From Herpetosiphon llansteffanensis (GTDB lineage: Bacteria; Chloroflexota; Chloroflexia; Chloroflexales; Herpetosiphonaceae), in the NCBI RefSeq assembly GCF_003205875.1, contig NZ_PUBZ01000081.1, forward strand, positions 1 through 64,000: DNA of 64,000 nucleotides. Reading direction: 5' to 3'. This document shows, piece after piece, positions 32,171 through 40,809 of the stretch. The position numbers and the translations under genes were made by a program. How positions within the stretch are numbered: the first letter of the stretch is position 1; the number at the start of each line of letters is the position of its first letter. Below the pieces are notes generated by a model. That model saw nothing but the letters and a program-made list of their open reading frames with translations, was not told the DNA's origin and did no database searches.

Positions 32171-33057
32171 TGGTAATGCCTAAACTATCAACCACCAACC
32201 TCGTTTTAGCCGCCGATGCAGCCATCGATTTGCAATTGCATACCACTGCCAGCGATGGCCAATGGGAAGCAGCCGAATTAATAGGCTATCTCAAGCATGA
32301 AGGCTTTGGTTTGGCCGCCATCACCGACCACGACCGGCCTGAGATTGCCCAATCGTTGCAGGAATTGGCCTTGGCCGAGGCTATGCCGCTCTTGGTTGCC
32401 GCTGAAATGAGCTGCGTTTGGCGCGAACAAATGGTTGACGTGTTGTGTTTCGGCTTTACGCTCGAGCCAAATCCACTAACGACGCTGGCTGCGGATCTGC
32501 AGCAACGCCAACAGACAATCATCACCAATGCTTATGCCTATTGTTGTGGCGCAGGCTTTTTAGCCGCCGAAATGCAACCGCAACGTGATGCTATTTTGAG
32601 CCAACCCTCGGCCAGCCAGCCGCATGCCTTCGCGGCCTTGGTCAAACAGCACAACCCTGATCTGGCTCCAGCCCAGTTTTCGCAATTGATGCAGGCTGCT
32701 GGCTGCGATTTTGCCACCACGCCAATTGCAACGCTGGTTGCAGCTGCCCAGCAAAGTGGCGCGCTGTGTATCTTGGCCCATCCAGGTCGGGATGATGGCT
32801 TTGTTTGTTTTGATCAAGCGCTGCTTGAACAATTGTGGGCTGAAGTGCCCTTGGATGGGCTTGAAGTTGAGTATCCATTGCATACGCCTGAGCAAATCGC
32901 CCTATATCGTACTTTTGCAGCGCAACGGAGCTTGTTAACGAGTGCTGGCTCAGATTCGCATCGCCCTAGCAAGCCGCCAATTCGCTATCGAGCAGGCGAT
33001 TATCGAGCGTTGCTGGGCCGTTTAGGCATTGTGGTTGCTGAGGAGCAGCCTGCATGA
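32170..33057 (+). CDS. PHP-domain metal-dependent phosphoesterase
   Basis: 295 residues. The PHP signature is complete: DLQLHTTASDGQW (motif I, two His ligands replaced by H-T-T but with His and Asp), ITDHDRPE (motif II), VAAEMSCVW (Glu ligand), LAHPGRDDG (motif III) and AGSDSHRPSKP at the end (motif IV). This is the layout of YciV/RNase-AM-like nucleotide phosphatases (3',5'-nucleoside bisphosphate or 5' RNA ends), not of the polymerase-associated or histidinol-phosphatase types. It is coupled at both ends: start overlaps the DUF1905 stop and stop overlaps the next start (ATGA). Confidence 0.88.
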   Translation: MVMPKLSTTNLVLAADAAIDLQLHTTASDGQWEAAELIGYLKHEGFGLAAITDHDRPEIAQSLQELALAEAMPLLVAAEMSCVWREQMVDVLCFGFTLEPNPLTTLAADLQQRQQTIITNAYAYCCGAGFLAAEMQPQRDAILSQPSASQPHAFAALVKQHNPDLAPAQFSQLMQAAGCDFATTPIATLVAAAQQSGALCILAHPGRDDGFVCFDQALLEQLWAEVPLDGLEVEYPLHTPEQIALYRTFAAQRSLLTSAGSDSHRPSKPPIRYRAGDYRALLGRLGIVVAEEQPA

Positions 33058-33524
33058 CCTACTTTGTAAAAAAGATTGAATGGGAATATGGTGAATCCTA
33101 TGGAGATGTCTTTTATCCTCGTAATCAAGCGGAATTCCAAGCTCAACTTCAAGCACTTGAGCTACAAGCCCTGCAAAAAAATTATCCATTCTACGTTGAA
33201 TTAGCATTTGAAGATGCTTGTTATATCGGATTTATTGTTGGGCATGCTCTAAGCTGTTTTAATTTTGGGATTTTTACAGCCGATGATCACCAAGCTGTGA
33301 ATTGTAGAACGCAGTTTGATAGTCATTATGATCCACAGGTTGATCATCCTGAGATAATGATAGAGTATTCGTTTAAAGCAGACCATGGCGAAACATCTAT
33401 GCCAGAGTTGCTGCCTCGTGAGCAGATTCTACAGGCAATTGATCAGTATATCGAAACCCAGAAATTACCTGCGTATATTCGATTAAGTAAGCAATCAATT
33501 ATCGATCGCTATATCGAGCATTAA
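33054..33524 (+). CDS. Imm1-like putative immunity protein
   Basis: 156 residues, AT-richer than its neighbours. The C-terminal LLPREQILQAIDQYIETQKL followed by PAYIRL has the pattern of the Imm1 family (proline- and acidic-rich turn, helix, then ET-x-x-L-P-x-x-x-x-W/L), and the N-terminal beta region with ASP-rich EYSFKADHGET fits. Imm1 proteins neutralise secreted nuclease-type toxins. No polymorphic toxin or secretion gene lies nearby, so this may be an orphan. The start overlaps the PHP stop by four bases (ATGA). The assignment is tentative. Confidence 0.5.
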   Translation: MTYFVKKIEWEYGESYGDVFYPRNQAEFQAQLQALELQALQKNYPFYVELAFEDACYIGFIVGHALSCFNFGIFTADDHQAVNCRTQFDSHYDPQVDHPEIMIEYSFKADHGETSMPELLPREQILQAIDQYIETQKLPAYIRLSKQSIIDRYIEH

Positions 33525-33551
33525 TCAATTGAACGTGTCATCGGCTAAAAG

Positions 33552-34655
33552 CTAGCGATTAAATAGTAGCCGACTATGCTGCTGAATTGCTGCTTGCAGA
33601 TCGCGGAAAACTGCTACGTTATCAAGTTCATTGCCCATACTGACCAAGGCTTGGGCCGCCTCAGGCCGAACCCCAATGAAGGCCACTACCGCGCCAAGTA
33701 AGCTGCTAGCCTGCACAATTCGCTGCAACATGGCTGCCCCAGCATAATCAAGCACCGCCACGCCAGTCAAATCCAACAGCAAGATTTTGGCGCGATAGGT
33801 GCCAACTGCTGCTAAAAGTTGCTGCTGAATATCCTGCAAGCGTTCCTGATCAAATGTACCAATCAATGGAACCAGCAACATCTGTTGATGCAAGGGCAAA
33901 ATTGGCAAACTCAAGGCGCGAATCGTTGAGCGTTGTTGGTCGTTTTCCGTTAATAATTGAGCTTGTTGATCGATTAAGTGTTGCGAATTTGCCAAGTTTT
34001 GGCGTAATTCTTGGGTACTTTCGGCTACGCGCTGGCTCAGTTGATCGCGCTCGGTTTGCAACGTTGAAGTTAATTCGCGGCTACGCTGTTGCGCAAGATT
34101 CATGGCATAAATCGCTTGGTGGGTGGTACGAGAGCCAACATAGCCCAGCCCAATGATAATCAACAAGAGCGTGCTGGCCAAGCCATATACATCGCTATTT
34201 TGCGGCAAGCTTTGGGGAATATGTTGAGTTAATACTGCTAATAAACCAAGTGCAGCCAAACTTGCTGCGCTAGCAACCAACAAGCCACGGGGCGAGAGCG
34301 TCACAAAGCCAATCAAGATTGGTAACAAAAAGAAAAATGGCGTAAATGCAACTCGATTGGCCAAAACTGGCGCAACTACCAAGGCAATTAATGTGACTGC
34401 AATCAGGAGACCTGCACCGCTATTGGCTGAGCCACGGCGGGCCAGCCCAATTGCTGCCAAGCCCAAAATGCCAAATGGGCTAATTAGCGCTGTGGTTTCG
34501 CGCCAACCAGCAGCAAAAATGCTAAATATGCCAATTAAAACAATACAGCAAACCAAGAAAAAGGTGATGCCGACGATTGCTTTGCCACGTCGCCGTATAT
34601 TGGCATCGGCGTGTTTGATGCGGAAAAGCAGAGCGAGTAAAGCCTTAAGACGCAT
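33552..34655 (-). CDS. Membrane STAS-domain protein (RsbR-like)
   Basis: 367 residues. About six membrane helices in the first 185 residues (for example IVGITFFLVCCIVLIGIFSI, GAGLLIAVTLIALVVAPVLA and LASTLLLIIIGLGYVG) replace a periplasmic domain. A coiled coil (LTSTLQTERDQLSQRVAEST) leads to a STAS domain (about 255-367) with KILLLDLTGVAVLDYAGAAM. The conserved phospho-acceptor Ser/Thr of RsbR-type STAS is replaced around DYAGAAM, so it may be regulated otherwise. It resembles the STAS output of the sensor at 30.1 kb (VPLIGTFDQERLQ against MPLIGSLDGERMQ), so both probably talk to the same partner-switching system. No kinase or antagonist gene is in the window. Confidence 0.85.
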   Translation of the reverse strand: MRLKALLALLFRIKHADANIRRRGKAIVGITFFLVCCIVLIGIFSIFAAGWRETTALISPFGILGLAAIGLARRGSANSGAGLLIAVTLIALVVAPVLANRVAFTPFFFLLPILIGFVTLSPRGLLVASAASLAALGLLAVLTQHIPQSLPQNSDVYGLASTLLLIIIGLGYVGSRTTHQAIYAMNLAQQRSRELTSTLQTERDQLSQRVAESTQELRQNLANSQHLIDQQAQLLTENDQQRSTIRALSLPILPLHQQMLLVPLIGTFDQERLQDIQQQLLAAVGTYRAKILLLDLTGVAVLDYAGAAMLQRIVQASSLLGAVVAFIGVRPEAAQALVSMGNELDNVAVFRDLQAAIQQHSRLLFNR

Positions 34656-34691
34656 AGTGCTATGGTATCCAACTAAATAAATAATCTTTGG

Positions 34692-35585
34692 TTACTGTAA
34701 AACAGTTGCTAGAACTAATCGATATGAATTGCCTTGACTGGGTATATCAAGAATTGCATAACTAATTGTATATGGTTTAGTTCTTTCAGTTTCCTTGTAG
34801 CCTAAAATTACATTGTTAAATTCACTATCAATGATTGTTCCATAAAGCCGAATTCTAGTTAAGTCTATCTGATCATAAAACTTTTGTAATTCATCGATCC
34901 TAAATGTTGTACTAAATAGTTTTTGCTCAATAATAGTAGCCTGATCAGGATATTCGGTTACGATTGCTTCCTGTAAAATAGTGTAATATTGACTTAATGT
35001 CGAGTCTTCAAGTGCATATTTAACTGAGCCTTCAGGGATAATAATTCTAGGTGCTGGTATCACTGTTGGTTCTGGTTCATCAGGAATATCAGTCGTTAAT
35101 GTTTGAATTACTAAGACTTGATCAGGATGGGCTTCAGAATCAAATAGCATCATGATAACAGTAATCGCAACTGGTATTTGATCGACTGTTTTACTGTAAA
35201 CGATATGTGAATAGCGATCATCACCTTGACCGCTAATCCGCTCCCAGTCACGATTATTAAGCTTTGAACTAATAGTTGCATACACCAAACTAAGTCGATC
35301 TGTACTAATGAACACATTTCGGCCAAGAATAGGCGTATAAGGTTCTGCTTCATCCCAATTGATTAATAGTTGATCAATTTTTTTATCGGAACCAACCGTA
35401 TAAGCATCACCTAATGTTGGGATTTGATACGACTCAGGAATTGCAACCTCGTAGCCTTTAAGGGTACTGACGACTTTAGTTTGGGTTGGCTCAGCAGTTT
35501 GGGTTGGGGCGTGGGTTGGATTTGCGGCTGGAGCCTGACTACAGCCCACCAAAACCAACACCAGAATCAAAAACCAACGCTTCAT
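34692..35585 (-). CDS. Lipoprotein of unknown function, 297 aa
   Basis: A lipoprotein signal peptide (KRWFLILVLVLVGC, lipobox LVGC) is followed by a Pro/Thr/Ala tether (PTHAPTQTAEPTQTK) and a ~250-residue beta-rich domain with no family signature. The coding region is AT-rich relative to neighbours. It lies 36 bases from the STAS gene start on the same strand, and there is no terminator between them. Probably anchored on the outer face of the cell membrane. Function unknown. Confidence 0.7.
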   Translation of the reverse strand: MKRWFLILVLVLVGCSQAPAANPTHAPTQTAEPTQTKVVSTLKGYEVAIPESYQIPTLGDAYTVGSDKKIDQLLINWDEAEPYTPILGRNVFISTDRLSLVYATISSKLNNRDWERISGQGDDRYSHIVYSKTVDQIPVAITVIMMLFDSEAHPDQVLVIQTLTTDIPDEPEPTVIPAPRIIIPEGSVKYALEDSTLSQYYTILQEAIVTEYPDQATIIEQKLFSTTFRIDELQKFYDQIDLTRIRLYGTIIDSEFNNVILGYKETERTKPYTISYAILDIPSQGNSYRLVLATVLQ

Positions 35586-35621
35586 CTGAACACTCCTCTG
35601 CTCATTGGCTTATGCCACAAC

Positions 35622-35650
35622 GAGACTCCAAGTACGCAACTTGGAGTCTC
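35622..35650. terminator. Hairpin downstream of sugar-binding gene
   Basis: GAGACTCCAAGT-acgca-ACTTGGAGTCTC, 31 bases after the minus-strand stop at 35681; no T-run. Confidence 0.6.
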
Positions 35651-35680
35651 AAACAACCATGCTATTTGGATGAATAGTTG

Positions 35681-36688
35681 CTAGATATTATCTTTGGTGA
35701 TCAATTTCAGCTCAGTGCGAATCCAGCCGCTGAATTTCTCGCCCTTGAGCGTGCGGTAGCCATAATCCATGCCGATTGCGGCCATTTGCGCCCCATATTG
35801 TTCAACCGTTGCCAGCATTTTACCATCTTTGATCAATGGTTGCACAGCTGGAATGTTATCGAAGCCAACGACCTTGACTTTATCGAGCATTCCTGCTGCT
35901 TCGAGCGCTTGCACAGCGCCAAAGGCCATCGAATCGTTGGCCGCCATAATGCCTTGCAGGTCGGGGTATTTTTTGAGCCAAGCGGCGGTGATGCTTTGGC
36001 CTTCGCTGGTTTCCCAGTGACCACTTTCTGCTACTACAAGCTTCAGGCTGCCATCGGCTATTGCATCATCGAAGCCCAAGCGGCGTTGCACTGCATTATC
36101 AGCCTCGGGATTGCCTTCGAGAATCGCGACCTTGCCGCCAACCCCCAAGGCTTTGGCTAAAACGTCGCCCGACATTTTGGAGCCAGCCCGATTATCTGGA
36201 CCGAAGAAGGCAAGATCGATGCCTGCGGCTTTTTTGGTCGCCTCATCGAGCGCAACATCAATATTAATCACCACGATGCCAGCTTTGATTGCTTTGGCAA
36301 CAGGTGCGACCAAGGCCACCGAATCTGCTGGAGCAAGCACAATCACATCATATTGTTCGGTAATCAGGCGCTCAAGGGCGGCAATTTGGGTCGCAAAATC
36401 GCGCTCGTCGTTAATGCCTGTGGCCATGAAATCGAAGCTGGTGGCATTTTGGCGGGCATATTCTTCAGCGCCAGCCTGCATTTGTTGAAAAAACTCATTG
36501 CTTAGCGACTTCATCACCAAGCCAATTTTGGGCTTGGTTGGGGTGGCGGTGTTCACAGGCGTGGCCTGGGTCGTGCCACAGCTTGCCAAGAGGCCAAGCG
36601 TAGCTAGCCCACCTAAACGTAGAAAATCACGGCGGGAATATCCGACGGAGTTTACCAGACCCTGTGCATTGTTAAGTGGTTTTTCCAT
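35681..36688 (-). CDS. Sugar-type periplasmic binding lipoprotein (Tat signal)
   Basis: 335 residues from ATG 36688 (AAGGA upstream). The N-terminus has a twin-arginine motif SRRDFLRLGG followed by a lipobox LLASC, so it is folded in the cytoplasm, exported by Tat and lipidated. The mature part is a type-I sugar-binding fold (Peripla_BP_4 type): KIGLVMKSLSNEFFQQMQAG, VIVLAPADSVALV, GIMAANDSMAFGAVQALEAA and VKVVGFDNIPAVQPL. No ABC permease or ATPase adjoins it; like the TorT-like gene it could serve a sensor. It is divergent from the subtilase gene across a promoter-bearing gap. Confidence 0.88.
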   Translation of the reverse strand: MEKPLNNAQGLVNSVGYSRRDFLRLGGLATLGLLASCGTTQATPVNTATPTKPKIGLVMKSLSNEFFQQMQAGAEEYARQNATSFDFMATGINDERDFATQIAALERLITEQYDVIVLAPADSVALVAPVAKAIKAGIVVINIDVALDEATKKAAGIDLAFFGPDNRAGSKMSGDVLAKALGVGGKVAILEGNPEADNAVQRRLGFDDAIADGSLKLVVAESGHWETSEGQSITAAWLKKYPDLQGIMAANDSMAFGAVQALEAAGMLDKVKVVGFDNIPAVQPLIKDGKMLATVEQYGAQMAAIGMDYGYRTLKGEKFSGWIRTELKLITKDNI

Positions 36689-36908
36689 TGGATGATCCTT
36701 CTGCCCATGGAGCATGCGAAAGTAGCGTCAGACGAAAAAATTGAATTAGCTGATCAATCTTGATTAAATTCGTCATAATTTACGAACAAGTTAACTAGCC
36801 CATTTTTACGATACTAGATAGTAGGTTTTATGTTAGCCTGCTCTAGGAGTATGCTTAAACCCGTTTAAGCGCTTTTTAACATATCTGCATAATGATTGTT
36901 AAAATTTT
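36689..36908. other. AT-rich intergenic region between divergent genes
   Basis: Holds the upstream sequences of the binding-protein gene (minus) and of the subtilase (plus). Apart from AT-rich tracts and an imperfect CCCGTTTAAGCGC dyad near 36850, no further element is clear. Confidence 0.5.
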
Positions 36909-36937
36909 TTGACAAATCTGTTAAGATCCTTTAAGAT
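36909..36937 (+). promoter_or_regulatory. Promoter of subtilase gene
   Basis: TTGACA, 17-bp spacer, TAAGAT. Related GTTAAGAT/TTTAAGAT repeats overlap spacer and -10. The predicted leader to the UUG start is about 190 nt. Confidence 0.75.
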
Positions 36938-37132
36938 ATAACTAATCCACTGATATGGAGCTTGATCGTACTGTTAGGGTAGTTTGCTGACTGCGTAAGG
37001 AGGACGCAACATCAGGATCATCGGCCTCACCGATCCTTCATGACAACGATGTGCAATAGGTGTAGGTACAGCCGCTGTTGGTTTGGTACTGCACGATTTT
37101 GGTTAAATAACCCACATGTTGAGGAGGCACCT

Positions 37133-38356
37133 TTGAAGCGTCTGTTTGTTTCGAGCATGTTGATCTTAGCGGTTAGTGCGTTTGCTGGCTCAAATTCATC
37201 GTTCGCACAGTCACGTGATGTAGAAAAACCCGTCGACATTGGCGAAGCCGTTGGTCTCGACCTCAATGCCCCTGCTGTTCCTGGTCAATTCGTCATCAAA
37301 TTCAAGGATTCAACCACCAAAGCCAATCGCACCAATACCTTGAGTGCTTTAGGTGCTGTGCAAATCGATCGCATCGAAGCTCTCGATGCAGAAGTTGTCG
37401 AATTTGCCAGCCTGAAGAGCAACGATAGCTTGGCTTCGCGCACGGCGCTGGTTGAAAGCTTGCTCAAAAATGACTCCATCGAATACGCCGAACCCAACTT
37501 TATCTATGCTTCAACCTACACACCAAACGACCCAGGTCGTAGCTCACAATGGGCTTGGGGTGTAACGCAAGCATACACTGCTTGGGATATTACCCGTGGT
37601 AGCAGCAGTGTTGTTGTTGCGGTCGTTGACACTGGGATTCAAAGCAATCACCCTGATTTGGATGCCAAAGTCGTTGCTGGCTATGACTACATTGATAATG
37701 ACTCAACGCCAACTGATGGTAACGGCCACGGCACCCACGTCGCTGGGACGGTTGCTGCTGAAACCAACAATAGCACCGGCGGCGCAGGCACCTGCCCCAA
37801 CTGCCGTGTGATGGGCGTTCGCGTGTTGAACAACAGCGGTAGCGGTACCTTGGCTGGTGTGGCCAACGGCATCACCTACGCTGCTAACAATGGCGCGAAG
37901 GTCATCAACTTGAGCCTTGGTGGCGGCGGTTCGACCGCATTGCAAAATGCTGTCAACTTCGCTTGGGGCAAAGGTGTATTCTTGGCGTGTGCCGCTGGTA
38001 ACAGCAACACCTCAAGCACCACCAGCGCCTATCCAGCAGCCTACACCAACTGTTTCGCGGTTGCTTCAACCACATCGACCGATGCTCGTTCATCGTTCTC
38101 CAACTATGGTACCTGGGTCGAAGTTGCTGCCCCTGGTTCGAGCATCTACTCAACCTGGATTGGCAGCGGCTATAACACGATCAGCGGTACCTCAATGGCT
38201 ACCCCGCACGTTGCTGGTTTGGCTGGCTTGTTGTCATCACAAGGCTTGAGCAATAGCCAAATCAAGAGCAAAATCTGCTCAAGCTCCGACCAAATCAGTG
38301 GGACTGGCTCACGCTGGACCTGTGGCCGGATCAATATCTACAAAGCTGTTCAATAG
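37133..38356 (+). CDS. Secreted subtilisin-like serine protease (peptidase S8)
   Basis: 407 residues from a TTG start at 37133, chosen because GAGGAGG lies 5 bases upstream and a classic Sec signal peptide (MKRLFVSSMLILAVSAFAGS) begins exactly there; the longer frame from 37040 has no ribosome site. A propeptide/inhibitor I9 domain (GQFVIKFKDSTTKANRTNTL) precedes the catalytic domain (about 125-405) with all triad motifs: VVDTGIQ (Asp), NGHGTHVAGTV (His) and GTSMATPHVAGLAGLL (Ser), plus the oxyanion Asn in AAGNSN. Fits extracellular protein degradation together with chitinase and glucanase. It is convergent with the NDUFA9-like gene and separated by a bidirectional terminator. Confidence 0.95.
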   Translation: MKRLFVSSMLILAVSAFAGSNSSFAQSRDVEKPVDIGEAVGLDLNAPAVPGQFVIKFKDSTTKANRTNTLSALGAVQIDRIEALDAEVVEFASLKSNDSLASRTALVESLLKNDSIEYAEPNFIYASTYTPNDPGRSSQWAWGVTQAYTAWDITRGSSSVVVAVVDTGIQSNHPDLDAKVVAGYDYIDNDSTPTDGNGHGTHVAGTVAAETNNSTGGAGTCPNCRVMGVRVLNNSGSGTLAGVANGITYAANNGAKVINLSLGGGGSTALQNAVNFAWGKGVFLACAAGNSNTSSTTSAYPAAYTNCFAVASTTSTDARSSFSNYGTWVEVAAPGSSIYSTWIGSGYNTISGTSMATPHVAGLAGLLSSQGLSNSQIKSKICSSSDQISGTGSRWTCGRINIYKAVQ

Positions 38357-38450
38357 TTCTTCTTTCGCCTTGACGGAATAAGTGGTCGGATGACCGCTTG
38401 GTGTGTGGAAATGTTCAAGTGATCCTGAAATCCCTAACTTCAATATCAGA

Positions 38451-38485
38451 TCAAAAGCCCATGGGACTAGCTAGACCATGGGCTT
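38451..38485. terminator. Bidirectional terminator
   Basis: AAAAGCCCATGG-gactagctaga-CCATGGGCTTTT between the convergent subtilase and NDUFA9-like genes, with T-rich ends on both strands. Confidence 0.9.
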
Positions 38486-38491
38486 TTGGTT

Positions 38492-39349
38492 TTAGCCATG
38501 TGGCTGAAATGGGCGTGGATCAAAGCCAAAATAATGGCGAAAGGCACTTAAATCGGCGATGTTGCCTTGTAGCAGCAGGCTTAATTCAGCTCGATTAATT
38601 GGCCCCAAACCTGTCGCTGTGCCAATAGTGGCAAGCAGTTGGCTTAGCCAGTTTGGCACAAACCATGGGCGTAATTTGCGGCCTTGGCTCGCTGCCAAGC
38701 GTGCGAGCAGTTGGTGAAAATTCATCCGCTCGCCACCAGCCTCAATTGTGCAATTGGCAATTGCTTGCTGTTCAACGCACAATTTAATCGCTCGTACAAG
38801 GTCGTTAATATGAATTGGTTGCACCTGATAGCCGCCATCCCCCAAGATTGGCGTAATTGGCAGCTTGGCCAAACGGCGAAAGAGCCGCATTGAATAGCTG
38901 CCTGCGCCATAGACAAAACTTGGTCGCAACACAACCCACGGAATTGCTTGCTGGCTCAAGGCCTGATCGGCCAACGCTTTGCTGCGTACAAAGGCTTGCG
39001 CTGCTGTAACATCCGCTCCCAAGGCACTTATTTGAATGATTTTTTGCAGCTTGTGCTGGGCGGCTGCTTCAAATAAGGCAATTGGCACGTCAGCCTGCAC
39101 TGCTTGAAAACTGGCTTGGCGAGTTTCGCGCAAAATTCCCACACAATTGATCACAATCTCGTGGCCAGCCAATTGATCGAGCCACTGTTCAGGTTTAAGC
39201 CACTCAGCCACCAGATACTGAATCGCTGGATCTGCTTGAATTGTTGGTGCTCGCCGCACCAGGCAGGTTAATTGATGGCCGGCATTGCTTAATTCAGCGG
39301 CCACATGTCGCCCAATAAAGCCACTTGCTCCCGTCAGAAAAATTCGCAT
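38492..39349 (-). CDS. NAD(P)-binding SDR (complex I NDUFA9-like) protein
   Basis: 285 residues from ATG 39349 (AGGTG just upstream; GGUG-like site in TGAGGTGCGCA). An atypical short-chain dehydrogenase with the Rossmann motif FLTGASGFIGRHVAAEL, then VINCVGIL, IQISALGAD and SKALADQAL (Tyr-x-x-x-Lys replaced), VVLRPSFVYGAG and VQPIHINDLVRAI. This is the pattern of the NDUFA9/NmrA-like subgroup, which often binds NADPH without catalysis. Its start lies 8 bases after the DUF2071 stop, so it is the third gene of a three-gene operon. Confidence 0.85.
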   Translation of the reverse strand: MRIFLTGASGFIGRHVAAELSNAGHQLTCLVRRAPTIQADPAIQYLVAEWLKPEQWLDQLAGHEIVINCVGILRETRQASFQAVQADVPIALFEAAAQHKLQKIIQISALGADVTAAQAFVRSKALADQALSQQAIPWVVLRPSFVYGAGSYSMRLFRRLAKLPITPILGDGGYQVQPIHINDLVRAIKLCVEQQAIANCTIEAGGERMNFHQLLARLAASQGRKLRPWFVPNWLSQLLATIGTATGLGPINRAELSLLLQGNIADLSAFRHYFGFDPRPFQPHG

Positions 39350-39357
39350 TGCGCACC

Positions 39358-40104
39358 TCATTGCTCAGTCATGAGCACCTTGCGACGATAGCCACGCAGC
39401 CAACGATAGGCGATTGGCTGAATTTCATAGCAAATTTCTGGTTGTACTGGATACTGCTTGAGCAATTGAAAATCAGCCTGTTGGACATGGCGCAAGCTGT
39501 GTTGCCATGCAGCTTCATCACGTTCAATGCTCACAATGTTGGCTTCACCTGGCTTGCTAATCGCAATCCCACGGGCCGGATATTTAAGCAGTTTAGCTGC
39601 TTGCTCAAGGCTCGCAAATGTTGAATCGCTAGCAAGCGTTGCTGGCTGCTGCTGATCGATCAACACATGCGCGTTTGCGATCGTACTCTTGATTGAAATA
39701 CTTGTTTGCTTTACAGAACGATTAACAATGATGGGCGTGGAATGAAAGTTGAAATTGGTTACGAGATTGCCGGCCCATGCCAACAGCCTATTATCACAAT
39801 CGCTACGTACAAAATACAGGCCTTGTTGTATACCAAATGGTGTTTTTAGATTGACATAAATTCGATACGCCGCATGCCAATAGTTAACGCCCACTGCTTG
39901 CGGCGCAAACCACGGACGCATATGCGCAACATGGCATATTACGATATTCCAAAAACCGTATCCTTGATATTCGGTGGCGGTTAATTCTGCTGGCAGGATG
40001 GCGCGAAACTGATCGATCGGCATGCGATAGGTCAAAAGCCAGCATTGGTCGATTTGGCCTTGCATAGTGATTGGGTTATGCAGGAGTGGCATCAGCAGCC
40101 TCAT
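39358..40104 (-). CDS. DUF2071-domain protein
   Basis: 248 residues from ATG 40104, which overlaps the stop of the membrane-protein gene (ATGA), so the pair is translationally coupled. Family features: TYRMPIDQFRAILPAELTAT at the start, WNIVICHVAHMRPWFAPQAVG and YWHAAYRIYVNLKTPFGIQQG. The family (acetoacetate-decarboxylase-like beta fold) has no defined reaction. The NDUFA9-like gene follows 8 bases on. Full length. Confidence 0.85.
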   Translation of the reverse strand: MRLLMPLLHNPITMQGQIDQCWLLTYRMPIDQFRAILPAELTATEYQGYGFWNIVICHVAHMRPWFAPQAVGVNYWHAAYRIYVNLKTPFGIQQGLYFVRSDCDNRLLAWAGNLVTNFNFHSTPIIVNRSVKQTSISIKSTIANAHVLIDQQQPATLASDSTFASLEQAAKLLKYPARGIAISKPGEANIVSIERDEAAWQHSLRHVQQADFQLLKQYPVQPEICYEIQPIAYRWLRGYRRKVLMTEQ

Positions 40105-40643
40105 TTCGCTAAAAGATGGCGCAAACGATAAAAGCAAACTGCGCCTGTGCCATTCAGCAGCAGCATCCACAGCAGCCAGGTTTGCCAACGAGCCAATTTA
40201 ATCACGCTTAGTTGCTCGGCCAACGTGCTGGCCATAGTAATGTTGGCGATTAACACGAGCAACAGATTGCGTTGTTGGGCATAAGCTTGGGTTTTGAGCA
40301 CATAATTGAGCAAAGCGCCAATTAATAGAATTGTTTCGCCATAGCTCATGCTCACCAAACATGCCTGAATACAGCTATTAATTCGCCCTCTGCTGGCCAA
40401 TACGAGCGCTGGGCCAAGCGCCAACCAGCCAGCACCCGCCGAGATTGTCAGCCAACCAGCCGCGCCACGCCGCGACCATTGCGGCACTGCTTGCTGAAGC
40501 GAGCCACCGTAGATCAGCGAGCCGCCGACTGCTAGCCCAGCATGTTGCAACCACGCCCGATATGGCCATTGCTGGGCTGGCTGATCATGCTGGTCGGCTA
40601 GGGTTTGTTTGGGCTGGCGCAATTGCTGAAAAAATGTTTGCAT
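40101..40643 (-). CDS. Integral membrane protein, 180 aa
   Basis: ATG 40643 is preferred to GTG 40652 because GAGGTGA precedes it. Three to four hydrophobic helices (GWLTISAGAGWLALGPALVL, YGETILLIGALLNYVL, NLLLVLIANITMASTLAE and WQTWLLWMLLLNGTGAVCFY) suggest an inner-membrane protein; no family signature. It is first in the operon with the DUF2071 and NDUFA9-like genes (overlap of 4 bases), a set that suggests a small membrane-linked redox or lipid-modification unit. This is inferred from context only. Confidence 0.75.
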   Translation of the reverse strand: MQTFFQQLRQPKQTLADQHDQPAQQWPYRAWLQHAGLAVGGSLIYGGSLQQAVPQWSRRGAAGWLTISAGAGWLALGPALVLASRGRINSCIQACLVSMSYGETILLIGALLNYVLKTQAYAQQRNLLLVLIANITMASTLAEQLSVIKLARWQTWLLWMLLLNGTGAVCFYRLRHLLAK

Positions 40644-40739
40644 TGAATTCACCTCACATCAACTGATGCAGCAAGCATACAGCGCCTACGTTACAAGCCC
40701 GTTACAGCCAATGCTTCCGCCAAGCTCAGCGACGCAAAA

Positions 40740-40766
40740 CCCCTCGACCGCATTCTGGTCGAGGGG
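40740..40766 (-). terminator. Terminator of the hydroxyacid-dehydrogenase gene
   Basis: CCCCTCGACC ... GGTCGAGGGG followed on the minus strand by TTTTGCG, 43 bases after the stop. Confidence 0.85.
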
Positions 40767-40809
40767 CAACTGTTGGCGCAAATAGAATAGACGATCAACA
40801 CTAACCTTA

